A DNA stretch of 64,000 nucleotides, from assembly GCF_037176765.1 (NCBI RefSeq), contig NC_090023.1, positions 204,632,506 to 204,696,505 of the forward strand. Direction: 5' to 3'. Position 1 is the first letter of the stretch. The number at the start of each line of letters is the position of its first letter. This document shows, in pieces, positions 13,201 to 23,296 of the stretch. The stretch comes from Anolis sagrei (lineage: Eukaryota > Chordata > Lepidosauria > Squamata > Anolidae). Made by a program: the position numbers and the translations under genes. The notes below the pieces were generated by a model. That model did not search any database, was not told the origin of the DNA, and saw nothing but the letters and a program-made list of their open reading frames with translations.

Positions 13201-15950
13201 GAGGGCCAGAGTTTACCCATGCCTGCTATATTGTTTCCATTTGAGCTTTTCAAGCAATTTGACTTGCCTAAAGAATTCCTTTTCCTTTTTGATGATTATG
13301 TGTTAAATAAATAATTAAGCCGAAATAATTAAGCTGATGGCCGAAAGCGAGGAGGAGCTGAGGAGCCTTCTAATCAAGGTGAAAGAAGAAAGCGCAAAAG
13401 CCGGGTTGCAGCTAAACGTCAAAAAAACCAAGATTATGGCAACAAGAATGATTGACAACTGGAAAATAGAGGGAGAAACCGTGGAGGCCGTGACAGACTT
13501 TATATTTCTAGGTGCAAAGATGACTGCAGATGCCGACTGTGGCCAGGAAATCAGAAGACGCTTACTTCTTGGGAGGAGAGCAATGTCCAGTCTCGATAAA
13601 ATAGTGAAGAGTAGAGACATCAGACTGGCAACAAAGATCCGCCTAGTCAAAGCCATGGTATTCCCTGTAGTAACCTACGGATGTGAGAGCTGGACCTTAG
13701 GGAAGGCTGAGCGAAGGAAGATCGATGCTTTTGAGCTGTGGTGCTGGAGGAAAGTGCTGAGAGTGCCTTGGACTGCGAGAAGATCCAACCAGGCCATCCT
13801 CCAGGAAATAAAGCCCGACTACTCACTGGAGGGAAAGATACTAGAGACAAAGTTGAAGTACTTTGGCCACATCATGAGGAGACAGGAAAGCCTAGAGAAG
13901 ACAATCATGCTGGGGAAAGTGGAAGGCAAAAGGAAGAGGGGACGACCAAGGGCAAGATGGATGGATGGCATCCTTGAAGTGACTGGACTGACCTTGAAGG
14001 AGCTGGGGGTGGTAACGGCCGACAGGGAGCTCTGGCGTGGGCTGGTCCATGAGGTCACGAAGAGTCGGAGACGACTGAACGAATGAACAACAACAACAAA
14101 TAATTCCATCTATTCAACAGGGCCATAAACTACCATTATCACCTATGGTGCCAGAGTATAAGGTGGACTGTTCATAACTGATACATTTATCCCTGGCAAA
14201 AATGGCCAAATCTGCCTCATTCTTAAAAATACAAGAATAGGGTCGATCTCTATCAATTAATGTGGTTTGAAGCCACTTTAAGTGTCATGGCGCAATGATA
14301 TGGGACCCCAGAGTTAGTAGCTTGGTGCTCTTTTGCAGAGAAGGCTATAGACCTTGTAAAACTGCACCTCCCATGATTCTATAGAATTGAGCCATGGTCC
14401 TTACACTGATCTCAAACTGCATTAATTCTGCAGTGTAGCTGCACTCTTGAGTTACACTGCTGGGTTCTCAGAGGCCATACTGCAAATGACTAGGGGTGTA
14501 TATCCACTGTAGACGTAATGTAGTTTGATGCCACTTCAACTGCTTTGGATCAATGCTATGAAATCCTGGGAGTTGAAAGTTTACAAAGCCTTCTCTGCCA
14601 AAAAGGTGCTGGTGCCTCACCAAACTACAACTATTATTCTACAGTATGGAGCCATTGCCATTAAAAATGGTGTCAAACTTTTTTTTTTGTCGTGTCAGGA
14701 GCAAGTCGCTTCTGGTGTGAGAGAATTGGCCGTCTGCAAGGACGTTGCACAGGGGATGCCTGGATGATTTGATGTTTTTATCATCCTCATGGGAGGCTTC
14801 TCTCATGTCCCCACATGAAGAGCTGGAGTTGATAGAGGGAGCTCATCCTCCTCTCCCCGGATTCAAACCTGCAACCTGTCAGTCTTCAGTCCTGCCGGCA
14901 CAGGGGTTTAACCCACTGCGCCACCGGGGGCTCCTGGTGTCAAACTGCATTAATTCTACAGTGTAGAGCCTAGAATATACAGAGTGCGTTACATCTAACT
15001 ATTAGCCCCAGTTGTAGCAGATCCATTGAATTAAATGGAAAATTTAATTCATGATTCATTGATTTAGTGGGCTTATTCTATTTGATATTAACAAATGGAT
15101 TTCAATGTATTGTCAAAGGCTTTCACAGGTGGAATCACTAGAGTGTTGTGTGGTGTCTGGGCAGTAAGGCCATATTCAAGCAGCATTTTCTCCTGACATT
15201 TTGCCTGGATCTGTGACTGGCATCTTCAGAAACATCAGGAGAAAAGGCTGCTAGAACACAGCCATACATCCCGGAAACCACACAACATCCCACACCAAAA
15301 TGTAGTCCCAATTTTAATCCTCATTCCACTCTTATTTTGATCAAAGCAAACATTGATCAATAGAGCATACTAGATAACATTCAATTGCAGCAGTGCTTGA
15401 TATAATGTCAAGTTTGTGTTCCATTATATTCACCTACCAGTTATTCTTTTAATTCCTGGTATTCTTTGTCCCATTTCGGCAGCTGCATGTGCCCCAAGGC
15501 TGTGACCAATGAAATGAACCTTGGACGGAGAGTATCCATAATCTGCCTGATAGTAAGAACAATTGTAAAGAAGGCAACATATACATTCACAGCTACGTGT
15601 CTAATTTACTGTTTATTTAAGTTACAACTCATTCCATCATGGCCAAATTGTATATGACAGGGCAGGGGTAGAATGTATTTATTGTTTCATAAGACCAGCA
15701 GAATGATTACTTATGTCCAGATTAATTCCTTTGGACAGTTTTATTTTCCTTCAATACTATTTGTAAACCCTCTTTCGGTGTTAACTATATTATGTTGTGT
15801 TCTGGAAGAGTACACAACCAGAACCTATTGTGATGCTTCCTGCACCCTACAAGTGAGTGTGAATGTAAACTTTGTGAGTGTGAGTGTGAGTGTAAACTTT
15901 AAAAAAGAACACAAGCCTAGACAAGCACTAACTGTCTATCCAGTTTTTTG

Positions 15951-15982
<32 letters not shown>

Positions 15983-18900
15983 TTGGTGTCAGGAGCAACT
16001 TGAGAAACTGCAAGTCGCTTCTGTTGTGAGAGAATTGGCTATCTGCAAGGACATTGCCCAGGGGACACCTGGATGTTTTGATGTTTTACCACCCTTTTGG
16101 GAGGCTTCTCTCATGTCCCCCCATGGGGAGCTGGAGCTGATAGAGGGAGCTTATCTGCGCTCTCCCTGGATTCAAACCTCTGACCTGTCGGTCTTCAGTC
16201 CTGCTGACACAAAGGCTTAATCCATTGCACCACCAGGGGGCTCCACTATCCAGTATAACCCCTTATTCAATATTCATGGTTTCACTTATCCATGCTCCAA
16301 AGGAAATCACACCATGGAAGTACTTTTGGACCTCTCTAAGTCTTTCATTGTGGTTCTATGATACGTTTCTGGACTGAGTATATTAAAAAATAGGGCTCTG
16401 TATTATCTAAGGTTTCAGGTATCCACTGGGATTCTTGGAACATATCCACATGAAATAGAGGTTCTACTGTATGAAATTTTCATCTGGTTACTTCTCAAAT
16501 TATTAACTGGCACTAAACTATGATTGCGATTTAAGTTGTAGCTGGCCTTCTGTATCAACTGATTATGCACTCATAAATTAAACCATGCCCGACTTGAAAA
16601 CAATTATTTTTAAAAAGCAAATCTTGATCTTGCCATTTTATATCAAGGAACGAACATCCATAGGTTTTGGTATCCACAAGTGGTTATGGAATCAAACCCC
16701 AACAGACATCAAGGTCCTAATTTACATTATCAGTCAAAAAGTGTTATTTTTCTTTTCCCCGATCACAACGTGGTATAAAATTAAGTATGTAAAGTAATAT
16801 TATTTTGAAATGATATTTCTATGAAGAATTTTTTTCTAATTTACCCCAACACCAAAGCAATCTTGTCTTTTCTAAACAACGTTAAAGATCTGTACATTTA
16901 TATAACTTCCTTAACCCTCAGCTTATTTGCCTTATTCTTGCTGTATTGCAAATTTATATTTGAAATCTAGAATCTAAAATATAGATTTCAATATTGTATT
17001 TGTTAAAGCTGAACACTAACTTTTGGCTAAACTTAATGTTCAGTAATGATTTTGCTACAGATATATGGCTTTCCTTTCGTTCCTACAAATGTCATCCCTA
17101 CTAACTTTCTGACACCAAAGATGCTCTATCAGCATTTCCCATATCAAATGGTAGTTAGGTAAATATTTTTAGGGGTTTTTCCACATACATTATCAGATTA
17201 GTAACCTTTTATTATCCTGGAAGCTTTCCTGTAACTGACAGACTTATAGTAACTGTGGTGTAATGACTGGAACCTCCTTACCACAAGGACATTTATAAAA
17301 TAAGCCACTTCAGCTCCGACCACACGGATATTGTTTGAAGCTTGGGTGTACGCGCACCGGGAACCTTTGCTCCAGTCAATGCAGATGCAGTTCACATCTT
17401 CCACCTGAAACATTCTCTGATGCAAACAGAATGAAAACAGATGTGAGTTAAAAGTTCCTGTCACCACAATTCCTGGACTTTCTCTATGTGTTGAAGTTTC
17501 CATCTCTCTTTGAGGATGGATCATAAAATCATAGAATCATGGAGTTGGAAGACGCCCCATGGGCCATCCAGTCCAACCCCTGCCAAGAAGCAGGAAAATC
17601 TCATTCAAAGCACCACAGCCTCTGTTTAAAAGCCTCCAAAGAAGGAGCCTCTACCACACTCTGGGGCAGAGAGTTCCACTGCTGAACAGCTCTCACAGTG
17701 GTCAGATGGAATTTCCTTTCTTATAGTTTGAAGCCATTGTTCCACATCGTTGTCTCCAGGGCTGCAGAAAACAAGTTCGCCCTCTCCTCCTTATGACTTC
17801 CTCTTACATATTTATACATGGCTATCATGTATCCTCTCAGCCTTCTCTTCTTCAACCTAAACATGCCAGCTCTTTAAGCTGCTCCTCATAGGGCTTGTTC
17901 TCCAGACCTTTGGATCATTTTAGTCGCCCTCCTCTGGACACATTTCAGCTTGTCAACATCTCCCTTTAATTGTGGTGCCCATAATTCAACATAGTAACCT
18001 GGTGTGGTCTGACCAAGACACAATAGAGTGGTGGCATGACTTCCCTGGATCTAGACACTATACTCCTATTGATGCAGGCCAAAATCCCATTGGCTTTTTT
18101 GCTACCACATCACATTGTTGGCTCATGTGTAACTTGTCCATGAGGACTCTAAGATCTTTTTCACATGTACTGCTCTTGAGCCATGTGTCCCCCATTCTAT
18201 ATCTTTGCATTTCATTTTTTCTGCCTAAGTGGAGTATCTTGCATTTGTCACTGTTGAACTTCATTTTATTAGTTTTGGCCCATCTCTCTAATCTGTTAAG
18301 ATTGTTTTGAATTCTGCTCCTGTCTTCTGGAGTATTGGCTATCCCTCCCAATTTGATGTTTTCTGCAAACTTGATGATCATGCCTTCTAACCCTTTGTCT
18401 AGGATGTTGTACAGAACCGGTCCCAGGACAGAACCCTATGGCACTCCACTTGTCACTTCTTTCCAGGATGAGGAGGAAGCATTGGTGAGCACCCTCTGGG
18501 TTCATGAACTTAACCAATAACAGATCCACCTAACCGCACCTTTGCCTAGCCCACATTTGACTAATTTGTTTGCCAGAAGGTCATGGGGAACCAAACCTTC
18601 TATAGGAATAATGTCACCACCCACTTTCACTTGAGAGGCACGAACATTTCCAGAGGGATTACAAAAATTTCAGGAAAACATGTGGGTGAGGTGGAGAAAG
18701 TGTGACCCAAAGGCCATATGTGATCTTCAACTGTTTTCCTATGATCACTTGTGACCTCAAAGCCCCAAGGCCCCACATTTAATTTTTTCATCTGGTGGAA
18801 AACAATTTCTACATTGAACACTTAAGGGACTCCCCTCCTAAAACATCCCAGTGAGAACAGCATACCCATTGGCCATAGAATGATAGATGTCTTTGTGGGG

Positions 18901-21900
18901 AAGGAATTAGCAAACCAGTAAGAGATAGTGAAATATTTTGCAAACACTTGTTTTGCAAATGGTCCAAGTAAAGATTAGCAAATCCTTTCACAATTGCCTG
19001 CTGCCTCCCTCAAGACAACAATCACTTAACATTTTAAGAATGTTATGACCAGATGTTATATACGTATGACAACTTGATTACAGATTTTTTTTAAAAAAAC
19101 CATGATAATGGATATGAACTGATTTCAAAACTGTATCTTGAATATGACATTATATCCTACCCTGCACATGTCCGAAAGCCAGTTTTCTTCACCTTGATCT
19201 ACAAATCCATGGGTAATAAAGCGGGTTGTCTTATTAGCATCAAAATTTGAGTAACCAATAGTTTCTGGATTAATTGCAGTGATTTCCTGTGAAAAGTTTT
19301 AAAAAGCAGCAATGTTATTTCTCTCTACCCGCCTAAGAATTCAAAAATACTCTATTTTATTAATCAGTGCCTCATGAATGTGAATGTTCGCATAAACATA
19401 AACAGATATGAGCACATTTCCCCCTGTTGCACCGAATGTGGGGAAATTTGCAATATTCAGCTGGAAGGAAATCTTACCTGGAAGTTATCAGGGTTCTTTT
19501 TAGTATAGAGAAGGAAGCGAGTGTTTATTTTCTCTGGTGACCAGGGCAATTTTGCAATGGGCCTTTCTGTAGTACCAGCCCATGGTATGTCATCTGTAAA
19601 GCAGCCCAGTCGATCATAACAGACTTCTTTTCCTGAAATATGTAAATCAAATAATCAAGGTGCAAATGATCAAACTCATGAAAGAGTTGACAGTCCGGCC
19701 CAGCCTTTTATAGAATCTCCTCTCAACTTTGGTCAGCAGAGCTTCAACATAATAAAACAACTTCACATTCTGCATATCTGCCACAGTTAAACAATTTCAA
19801 CTTTTTCCTTTCTTCAGTGGTATTTTTTCCAACACATGTACTTCATGAGATACATATCTAAGCTTGTTTTTACTTTCAAGTGAATAAGCACAAAGGCTGC
19901 ATACTTAAGGAGAAAAATCACATTTTGTGACAAACTTTCAACCCTTTGGAAAACACCTCTGCAAAAAATGTGATGTCACTGAAAAGAAGGTACATGTGAT
20001 GAGGTCCCTAAATTAAAATAAAATTGGATTAACTTATACAGTGTGTGACTGTGATGGTATTCAGGGCTGGCAGAAGTCATTTTGATGCCTGAGTCGAAGA
20101 ACAAAGTGGTACCCTATGCTATTCTGTGTGCAAAAAGCTAACTGAACTGGCAAGGGGAGAGCGTCCATCATCTCATTGAGAAAAAGATAGCTCCTGAGAC
20201 AACTATTTCATTCTAACTGATAGTAGGATCAGTATTAAAATCAGTTTACATTCAACACATAGCTGTGCTGCAGTTTTGGAGTATATTTCATTGGCATTTA
20301 CTCACATGACTGATGAGAAAAAAATAAACTTGGAGTTTCAAGATCAATTTCAATTTTGCATTGCCAAAATTGAGTTGAGGTCAGCCTTATTTATGCAAGG
20401 TCTTTTAATTGTTTGGGGGTACGACATTAAAGACACCTTTGTACTTTCCCACACATTGCTTCATTATTGCTTTCCATGGACAAATAAAACAGATCCAACT
20501 TACAACTGTTGCGGGGAGTCCACACAATGTATGGCTGGTTTTTGCAGCACAAGCACTGCTTCCGGCTATTAATTCAGCACAAAGGGAATGAAAGTTTACT
20601 TCAGAGCTTCCAGGAATCTCTGAAGTCTCCCTGGCATTGTTGAAGTGTGCACAATGTTCTCATGCCAAAATGACCCACTGCTGTGTTACTGGGTAAAAGC
20701 AGCTCCCTGGCAGAACCTTGCTGGTAACATATCTTCTGCTGATCGCATGGTAGGCATAAACAATGTTGCCAGCAAGGCCTTGGCAAGGAGTTGTTTTTGT
20801 ATTGTCGAAGACTTTCATGACTGGAATCACTGGGGTGTTGTGTGGTCTCTGGGCTGTATGGCTGTGTTCTAGCACCATTTTCTCCTGACATTTTGCCTGC
20901 ATCTGTGACTGGCATCTTCAGAGGATCTGGAAGAACTGTTTTTGACTAGCAAAACAGCAGCAGTGTACTCCCCCATGAGCTATCAACCCAACCAGCCATC
21001 TAGACATGGAAAAGGGTTCCAGGGTGCTCCTGTGCCGTATTTGAAGCAGCTCAAGAGCACAGTACTCTAGATTTGGTAGGTGTAGATGCAGCCTATGTTT
21101 CCTCAGTTTCAACTTTCACCATTTTACAAATGGCCAGTATTCCTCACATTCATGTAACTAGGACGTAAATCACAGGCTAGGGCCCCATATTCACTGTGGA
21201 ATAGACTCATATAATGCAGTTCAATGCAGTTAGTTGAGACATAGGTTGGTACCTGACAGAGACTTCTAAATTCTTTCTCCTTACAAAGGGATTATCCAAC
21301 TATAAACAGGAGAGTGCCATCTAATGTTTATTTAATTAATGTATATCCTGCCTTTCTCCAAATCCATGGAGACTTATCAACTTGACCAATTTTTAAAATA
21401 CTATTCATAAAAATGTTTTCATTAATAATAAAATTAACAATGATCAGATTAAAAAGTCAAGTTAAAACCATTCACATGCTCTCGGCCCCAGCAAGATTTA
21501 GAGCGCCCGGTGCGCAGTGGGTTAAACTCTTGTGCCGGCAGGACTGAAGACCAGCAGGTCACAGGTTCTAATCTGGGGAGAGCGTGGATAAGCTCCCTCA
21601 GTCAGCTCCGGCTCCCCATGAGAGAAGCCTCCCACAAGGATGGTAAAACATTAGAAGATCCTGGCATCCCCAGGGCAACATCCTTCCAGACAGCTAATTC
21701 TCTCACACCAGAAGTGACTTGGAGTTTCCCAAGTCACTCCTGAAACACAAAAATGTAAGTGGGAAATGACTTGAAGGTACACAGTAACAAATGAAAGCAT
21801 TTTAGAAATGCAACAGCGAGAATAAAAGTATAGCATACAAATATCCACTAAAAGGCCCATCTGTGCTCAGGAAGAGGTATCAACAGGGTTGCAAAAAATT

Positions 21901-22611
21901 CAAGGAGTAGTAGCTATGGACCTCATCAGACAGCTGGGGACAGCGCCCCACATTGCCCCCTTACAATCACACGTTGTTTCCCGTCTGCCCCCGACTTTGT
22001 CCTGTGCTGTCCCCAGCTTCTTGAATGAGAACACAGGTAGGCAACCATGTTTTAAGGGCAGCCTCTGAACACGCTGCTAGGACTTGACTGAAGTCAGGAC
22101 AGAGACCTTCGTCATGTGATGTGCTCCGGCGGGATCTGTCCTGGCTGTGTCTTGGCAGTGTCCTGGAATGGGGAAAAAGCCCCATGTGTTGAAGTCTTAT
22201 GTCTAGAACTCTGTGTGGGTGGTTGGATGCATGAATGAGAGAAAAATAGAGCCCACTTATAATTGTCCACAGCATGCTGAGTTTAAGTTGACTGACAAAC
22301 ATGCAAAAGCAAGAGTAATAAAATATATCTTGGAATGGCTGGGCTGGTTAGAATACTAAACAGATTTTTTTTTACACTGCAATTTCTTTTGTTGCAGACC
22401 CCACTAGTTTCACTTTCTTCAGTACCATAATGCAATCATCCCTCAGTTCATTTGCTATTTCCACTTCTCATCTCTTAATGCTCTTTTCTCCAACATTTTA
22501 TGTGTTCAGTCTTAATTTTGAGTCCAGACGACACTGTGGTAAAAGGAACAGTCATATCTCACCTCTTGCCACACTGATCAGTAAAAGTGCAAGGCTCCAA
22601 AAGGCAAGCAT
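4363..22611 (-). CDS. PNLIP: Pancreatic triacylglycerol lipase-like gene, all coding exons but the last
   Basis: Secreted lipase that hydrolyses dietary triacylglycerol at positions 1 and 3 with colipase. Coding exons read down the minus strand: 22611-22563, 19632-19478, 19286-19161, 17416-17282, 15546-15438, 10420-10301, 9803-9684, 8386-8268, 6738-6606, 5439-5328 and 12A (4765-4598) or 12B (4530-4363). They give about 449 residues without an in-frame stop; the human protein is 465, so only a tail exon of about 20 residues is missing, presumably left of the window. Visible parts: signal peptide, GHSLG nucleophile elbow, IDPAQP catalytic Asp, lid from GCKKNALSQ to ACNHLR with the catalytic His, and PLAT domain from RWRYKVSV. 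The DPAQP motif has the Ala and Pro of active pancreatic lipase, not the Val/Ala of PNLIPRP1. Other stretches resemble PNLIPRP2 or PNLIPRP1, so exact orthology is uncertain; PNLIP is favoured by its place after PNLIPRP3. The tandem exon 12 is odd. Confidence 0.9.
4598..4765 (-). CDS. PNLIP: PNLIP exon 12A (upstream tandem copy)
   Basis: 168 nt. Following exon 11 it gives [20 protein letters not shown], then [20 protein letters not shown] and LVEDGENGQ. The acceptor is CCAAG and the preferred donor GTATGT at 4597-4592, giving phase 2 at both ends. It is the second half of the PLAT domain, and its GSTH segment resembles human PNLIP and PNLIPRP1. It shares 32 of 55 residues (hand count) with copy 12B. 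An alternative donor 2 nt earlier exists. Confidence 0.85.
5328..5439 (-). CDS. PNLIP: PNLIP exon 11: PLAT domain, first half
   Basis: 112 nt. It encodes [12 protein letters not shown] and [17 protein letters not shown], the first strands of the PLAT/C2-like colipase-binding domain. It ends in phase 2 before GTACGT, so the first base of exon 12 completes a Gln codon. Confidence 0.94.
5800..6145 (-). mobile_element. CR1 LINE 3' fragment in PNLIP intron 10
   Basis: The terminal octamer repeat is seen three times, then the GTTGGAAGAGACC body and the TTGTAGTTTGAAGCC segment. 5'-truncated. Confidence 0.82.
6606..6738 (-). CDS. PNLIP: PNLIP exon 10: linker to the PLAT domain
   Basis: 133 nt. It encodes [20 protein letters not shown], the Cys-rich linker, then [13 protein letters not shown] at the start of the C-terminal domain. 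The donor is GTAAGT in phase 1. Confidence 0.94.
6827..6928. repeat. Inverted repeat in PNLIP intron 9
   Basis: Arms of about 24 nt (6,827-6,850 and 6,905-6,928), CATGCGCCAGTTCGCCTTC and its complement, with one mismatch and a loop of about 54 nt. The surrounding GC-rich 6,820-7,120 is probably a MITE. Confidence 0.6.
7321..7650 (-). mobile_element. Sauria-type tRNA-derived SINE
   Basis: Shows GGTAAAG-type sequence at one end, the conserved GGTCATGTGGCCAGCATGAC, CGGTATCTATTGATCTACT and TTCGAACTGCTAGGTTGG blocks, and the tRNA-related GTTTAACCC end. Element orientation is minus. Lies in PNLIP intron 9. Confidence 0.75.
8268..8386 (-). CDS. PNLIP: PNLIP exon 9: catalytic histidine
   Basis: 119 nt. 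It encodes [19 protein letters not shown], whose ACNH carries the lid-closing Cys and the catalytic His, then the [10 protein letters not shown] loop. It ends FET in phase 0 before GTACGT. Confidence 0.94.
8898..9549. mobile_element. MITE interrupted by a LINE 3' fragment
   Basis: The left end AAGCAGTCTCCAAGTTAC and right end AGTTACGGACTGCCTGTA are inverted copies, matching the family member at 35,669-36,042. The middle (about 8,970-9,210) is foreign: the plus strand reads [13 protein letters not shown], a motif of non-LTR retrotransposon C-termini, and ends in an AAATAAAT-like tail. The family of the insert was not determined. Confidence 0.6.
9684..9803 (-). CDS. PNLIP: PNLIP exon 8: first half of the lid
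   Basis: 120 nt. It encodes [17 protein letters not shown] and the lid start [17 protein letters not shown], which retains the hydrophobic IW seen in pancreatic lipase lids. The donor is GTATGT. Confidence 0.94.
9855..10275 (+). mobile_element. L2-type LINE 3' fragment
   Basis: Plus strand encodes [17 protein letters not shown] and PEVHALRD, the degraded C-terminus typical of L2-type reverse transcriptase ORFs, followed by the 3' UTR (GCTCCGAGCCCCAGG) and an (AAAT)n tail at 10,225-10,272. It lies between PNLIP exons 7 and 8. Confidence 0.75.
10301..10420 (-). CDS. PNLIP: PNLIP exon 7: catalytic aspartate
   Basis: 120 nt. It encodes [13 protein letters not shown], with the catalytic Asp and the Ala/Pro pair typical of active pancreatic lipase, then [17 protein letters not shown]. 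The donor is GTAAGT. Confidence 0.93.
10821..11808. mobile_element. Non-autonomous DNA transposon with ATACCATATAT termini
   Basis: The left end ATACCATATATACTTGAG and the reverse complement of the right end ATACCATATATGCTTAAT match as inverted termini. It has no transposase. Inside are an L2-like 3' end (11,101-11,230, after a TAA microsatellite) and a degenerate minisatellite. Confidence 0.55.
11267..11520 (+). repeat. Degenerate minisatellite
   Basis: Three to four imperfect copies of a unit containing GCATTTCC, then AATATTTGCAAGCCCT and TATATCTAT. Unit lengths vary. It sits inside the element at 10,821-11,808. Confidence 0.6.
12312..12450. mobile_element. hAT-like MITE
   Basis: The left CCTTCCATACAGTTGTATAA and right ACTGTGTGGAAGGGCCCTG are inverted copies around an ATCCA-rich AT core. 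Related cores (AACTGGATTATAT) occur at 27.6 and 55.7 kb. Confidence 0.55.
13092..13225. mobile_element. 134-bp hAT foldback MITE with 8-bp target duplication
   Basis: Nearly a complete palindrome. The left arm (CAGGCACGGGCAAACTC, then GGCCCTCCAGGTGTTTTGG) is mirrored on the right, with a turn at CTACCGG. The flanks CTATAGTG (13,084-13,091) and CTATATTG (13,226-13,233) are an 8-bp target duplication with one change, as expected for hAT. Confidence 0.85.
13331..14096 (+). mobile_element. BovB (RTE clade) LINE 3' end with open 249-codon frame
   Basis: A frame from 13,337 to 14,086 encodes the C-terminal part of the BovB polyprotein: [86 protein letters not shown] and [13 protein letters not shown]. 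It is 5'-truncated, lacking endonuclease and the catalytic RT core. The tail is a CAA repeat. AAATAATT at both edges (13,323-13,330 and about 14,097-14,104) is a likely target duplication. The absence of stops or frameshifts suggests a young insertion. Confidence 0.9.
14680..14934 (-). mobile_element. ACA-like tRNA-derived SINE with 12-bp target duplication
   Basis: Minus strand starts with the tRNA-related head (A-box-like GGCGCAGTGGGTTAAACCCC, B-box-like GGTTTGAATCC) and ends CTCCTGACACGACAAAA. TGGTGTCAAACT flanks it at 14,668-14,679 and 14,935-14,946 with no mismatch. Confidence 0.88.
15110..15300. repeat. Dispersed repeat with CTCCTGACATTTTGCC core
   Basis: Shares the segment from GTATTGTC to the CTTTCA block, then TCTCCTGACATTTTGCC and CTGTGACTGGCATCTTCAG, with 20,800-20,935 and with copies near 47.1-47.4 kb. 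The family was not recognised; it is probably non-autonomous DNA. Confidence 0.6.
15438..15546 (-). CDS. PNLIP: PNLIP exon 6: catalytic serine
   Basis: 109 nt. It encodes [20 protein letters not shown]; the Ser of GHSLG is the nucleophile. It ends RITG in phase 1 before GTAGGT, the usual family boundary. Confidence 0.94.
15945..16245 (-). mobile_element. ACA-like tRNA-derived SINE
   Basis: Same family as 14,680-14,934. T-rich tail end at 15,945-15,985, tRNA-related head near 16,235, and a 9-bp duplication CTATCCAGT at 15,936-15,944 and 16,246-16,254. Confidence 0.87.
17282..17416 (-). CDS. PNLIP: PNLIP exon 5
   Basis: 135 nt (45 codons). It encodes [14 protein letters not shown] and [15 protein letters not shown], core alpha/beta-hydrolase elements before the nucleophile elbow. 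The acceptor is ATCAG and the donor GTAAGG. Confidence 0.93.
17521..18620 (-). mobile_element. CR1 LINE, longest copy in the window
   Basis: Terminal repeat at 17,521, then about 1.1 kb running into the reverse transcriptase region. Minus-strand frame 18,381-18,058 encodes [40 protein letters not shown] and [19 protein letters not shown], characteristic of CR1. 5'-truncated with decayed flanking frames. It begins about 105 bp upstream of PNLIP exon 5. Confidence 0.88.
19161..19286 (-). CDS. PNLIP: PNLIP exon 4
   Basis: 126 nt (42 codons, phase 0 at both ends). It encodes the [18 protein letters not shown] segment, the conserved strand whose HGF motif contributes to the oxyanion hole, ending DMCR before GTAGGA. 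Confidence 0.92.
19478..19632 (-). CDS. PNLIP: PNLIP exon 3: mature N-terminus
   Basis: 155 nt. It encodes [11 protein letters not shown] (mature N-terminus with the first disulfide Cys pair) through [17 protein letters not shown]. It is flanked by CAG and GTAAGA splice sites and has no stop. Confidence 0.93.
20800..20935. repeat. Dispersed repeat with CTCCTGACATTTTGCC core
   Basis: Second clear copy of the unclassified repeat at 15,110-15,300, sharing GTATTGTC, GGAATCACT, TTTTCTCCTGACATTTTGCC and CTGTGACTGGCATCTTCAG. Confidence 0.6.
21329..21480 (-). mobile_element. L2-like LINE 3' end, degraded
   Basis: TTTATTTAATTAATGTATATC then CCTGCCTTTCTCC is the reverse complement of the usual L2-like 3' terminus with its AAAT-type tail. 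An ACA-like SINE follows about 20 bp further on. Confidence 0.45.
21501..21752 (+). mobile_element. ACA-like tRNA-derived SINE
   Basis: Plus-strand head GTGCGCAGTGGGTTAAAC, B-box-like region GGTTCTAATCTGG, body GAGAGAAGCCTCCCACAAGG, and tail end CACTCCTGAAACAC. In PNLIP intron 2. Confidence 0.85.
21895..22200. mobile_element. GC-rich palindromic non-autonomous element
   Basis: GC-rich block in AT-rich surroundings with internal inverted repeats such as GCTGGGGACAGC and GCTGTCCCCAGC. Structurally like the elements at 30, 32 and 61 kb. No coding capacity; edges approximate. Confidence 0.4.
22563..22611 (-). CDS. PNLIP: PNLIP exon 2: start codon and signal peptide
   Basis: The ATG follows directly on an acceptor AG. 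It encodes a 16-residue hydrophobic leader beginning [11 protein letters not shown], and the exon ends in phase 1 before GTGAGA. It is 49 nt, the same length as exon 2 of the neighbouring PNLIPRP3-like gene. Confidence 0.9.
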
Positions 22612-22786
22612 CTGAAATTAATTTTGTAAGAAAAAAGGGAGGAAGGGAGAGAAAATAATTAAAATTGTCTGAATTGTGTCAAATTGTATCAATGTAATGC
22701 TCATTTCAATCTATTAGAACAGCCAGAGGATAAAATACAAATATTTTGGTTGCAGAATTTCCTTAATGTAATAAGACGTAACTTAC

Positions 22787-22812
22787 TGTGAAGCTGTTGC
22801 ATGTAGCTCCAG
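22787..22812 (-). other. PNLIP: PNLIP non-coding exon 1 (5' UTR)
   Basis: The 3' edge is set by a consensus GTAAGT donor immediately after 22787. The 5' edge is estimated from the TATA box. It precedes exon 2, which begins with ATG right after its acceptor AG, so exon 1 is entirely untranslated. Confidence 0.5.
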
Positions 22813-22833
22813 ACATGCTATCCAAGCATGCCC

Positions 22834-22843
22834 TTTTTATAAA
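22834..22843 (-). promoter_or_regulatory. TATA box of the PNLIP-like gene
   Basis: On the minus strand this reads TTTATAAAAA. It lies about 47 bp before a GTAAGT donor at 22786-22781, which fits a very short non-coding first exon and a start site near 22810. The position and TATA dependence fit other pancreatic exocrine genes. Confidence 0.65.
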
Positions 22844-22873
22844 CTGGCATAGCCTTGAATGTTACCCTTAGAA

Positions 22874-22918
22874 GGGAAATGCCACATAAAGTTGGAAATT
22901 TATCTGCATATGTCCAAT
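22874..22918 (-). promoter_or_regulatory. Candidate PTF1-like and CCAAT elements upstream of PNLIP
   Basis: Upstream of the TATA box the minus strand shows a CCAAT box in inverse orientation (22914-22918), an E-box CATATG (22907-22912), and TTTCC boxes at 22894-22898 and 22874-22881. An E-box one turn from a TTTCC box is the layout of PTF1 sites in acinar-cell genes. The assignment rests on short motifs only. Confidence 0.3.
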
Positions 22919-23296
22919 CAAGGTTATCATAAATACACAAGCCATGACTTGCATATCATTTATAAAATGGAAACTGAACTAGATGGTCACATTATTAAAT
23001 CATATGTTACTAAATGAGCAAGGAAACTTTTTTCTCTATGGGAAATAATACTTTCCTTTAAATCTCAGCCACCATGTGTAATAGTTCTGTCTGTCAGTTA
23101 AATGTCTGACATTGCATATTTTGGTGAACATGTCAAGCAGGTTGCTAGCAATCAGGAAAAACATAAAAACAGCATTACAACATTTACAGCCTATGTTTAC
23201 TGACCATAATACTCATGACTGACCACAGTATAATGAGAAATGCACTTACTTGGTCTCTATAAGAGATCCTGCAACAATCATTTCACTTAATAGATA

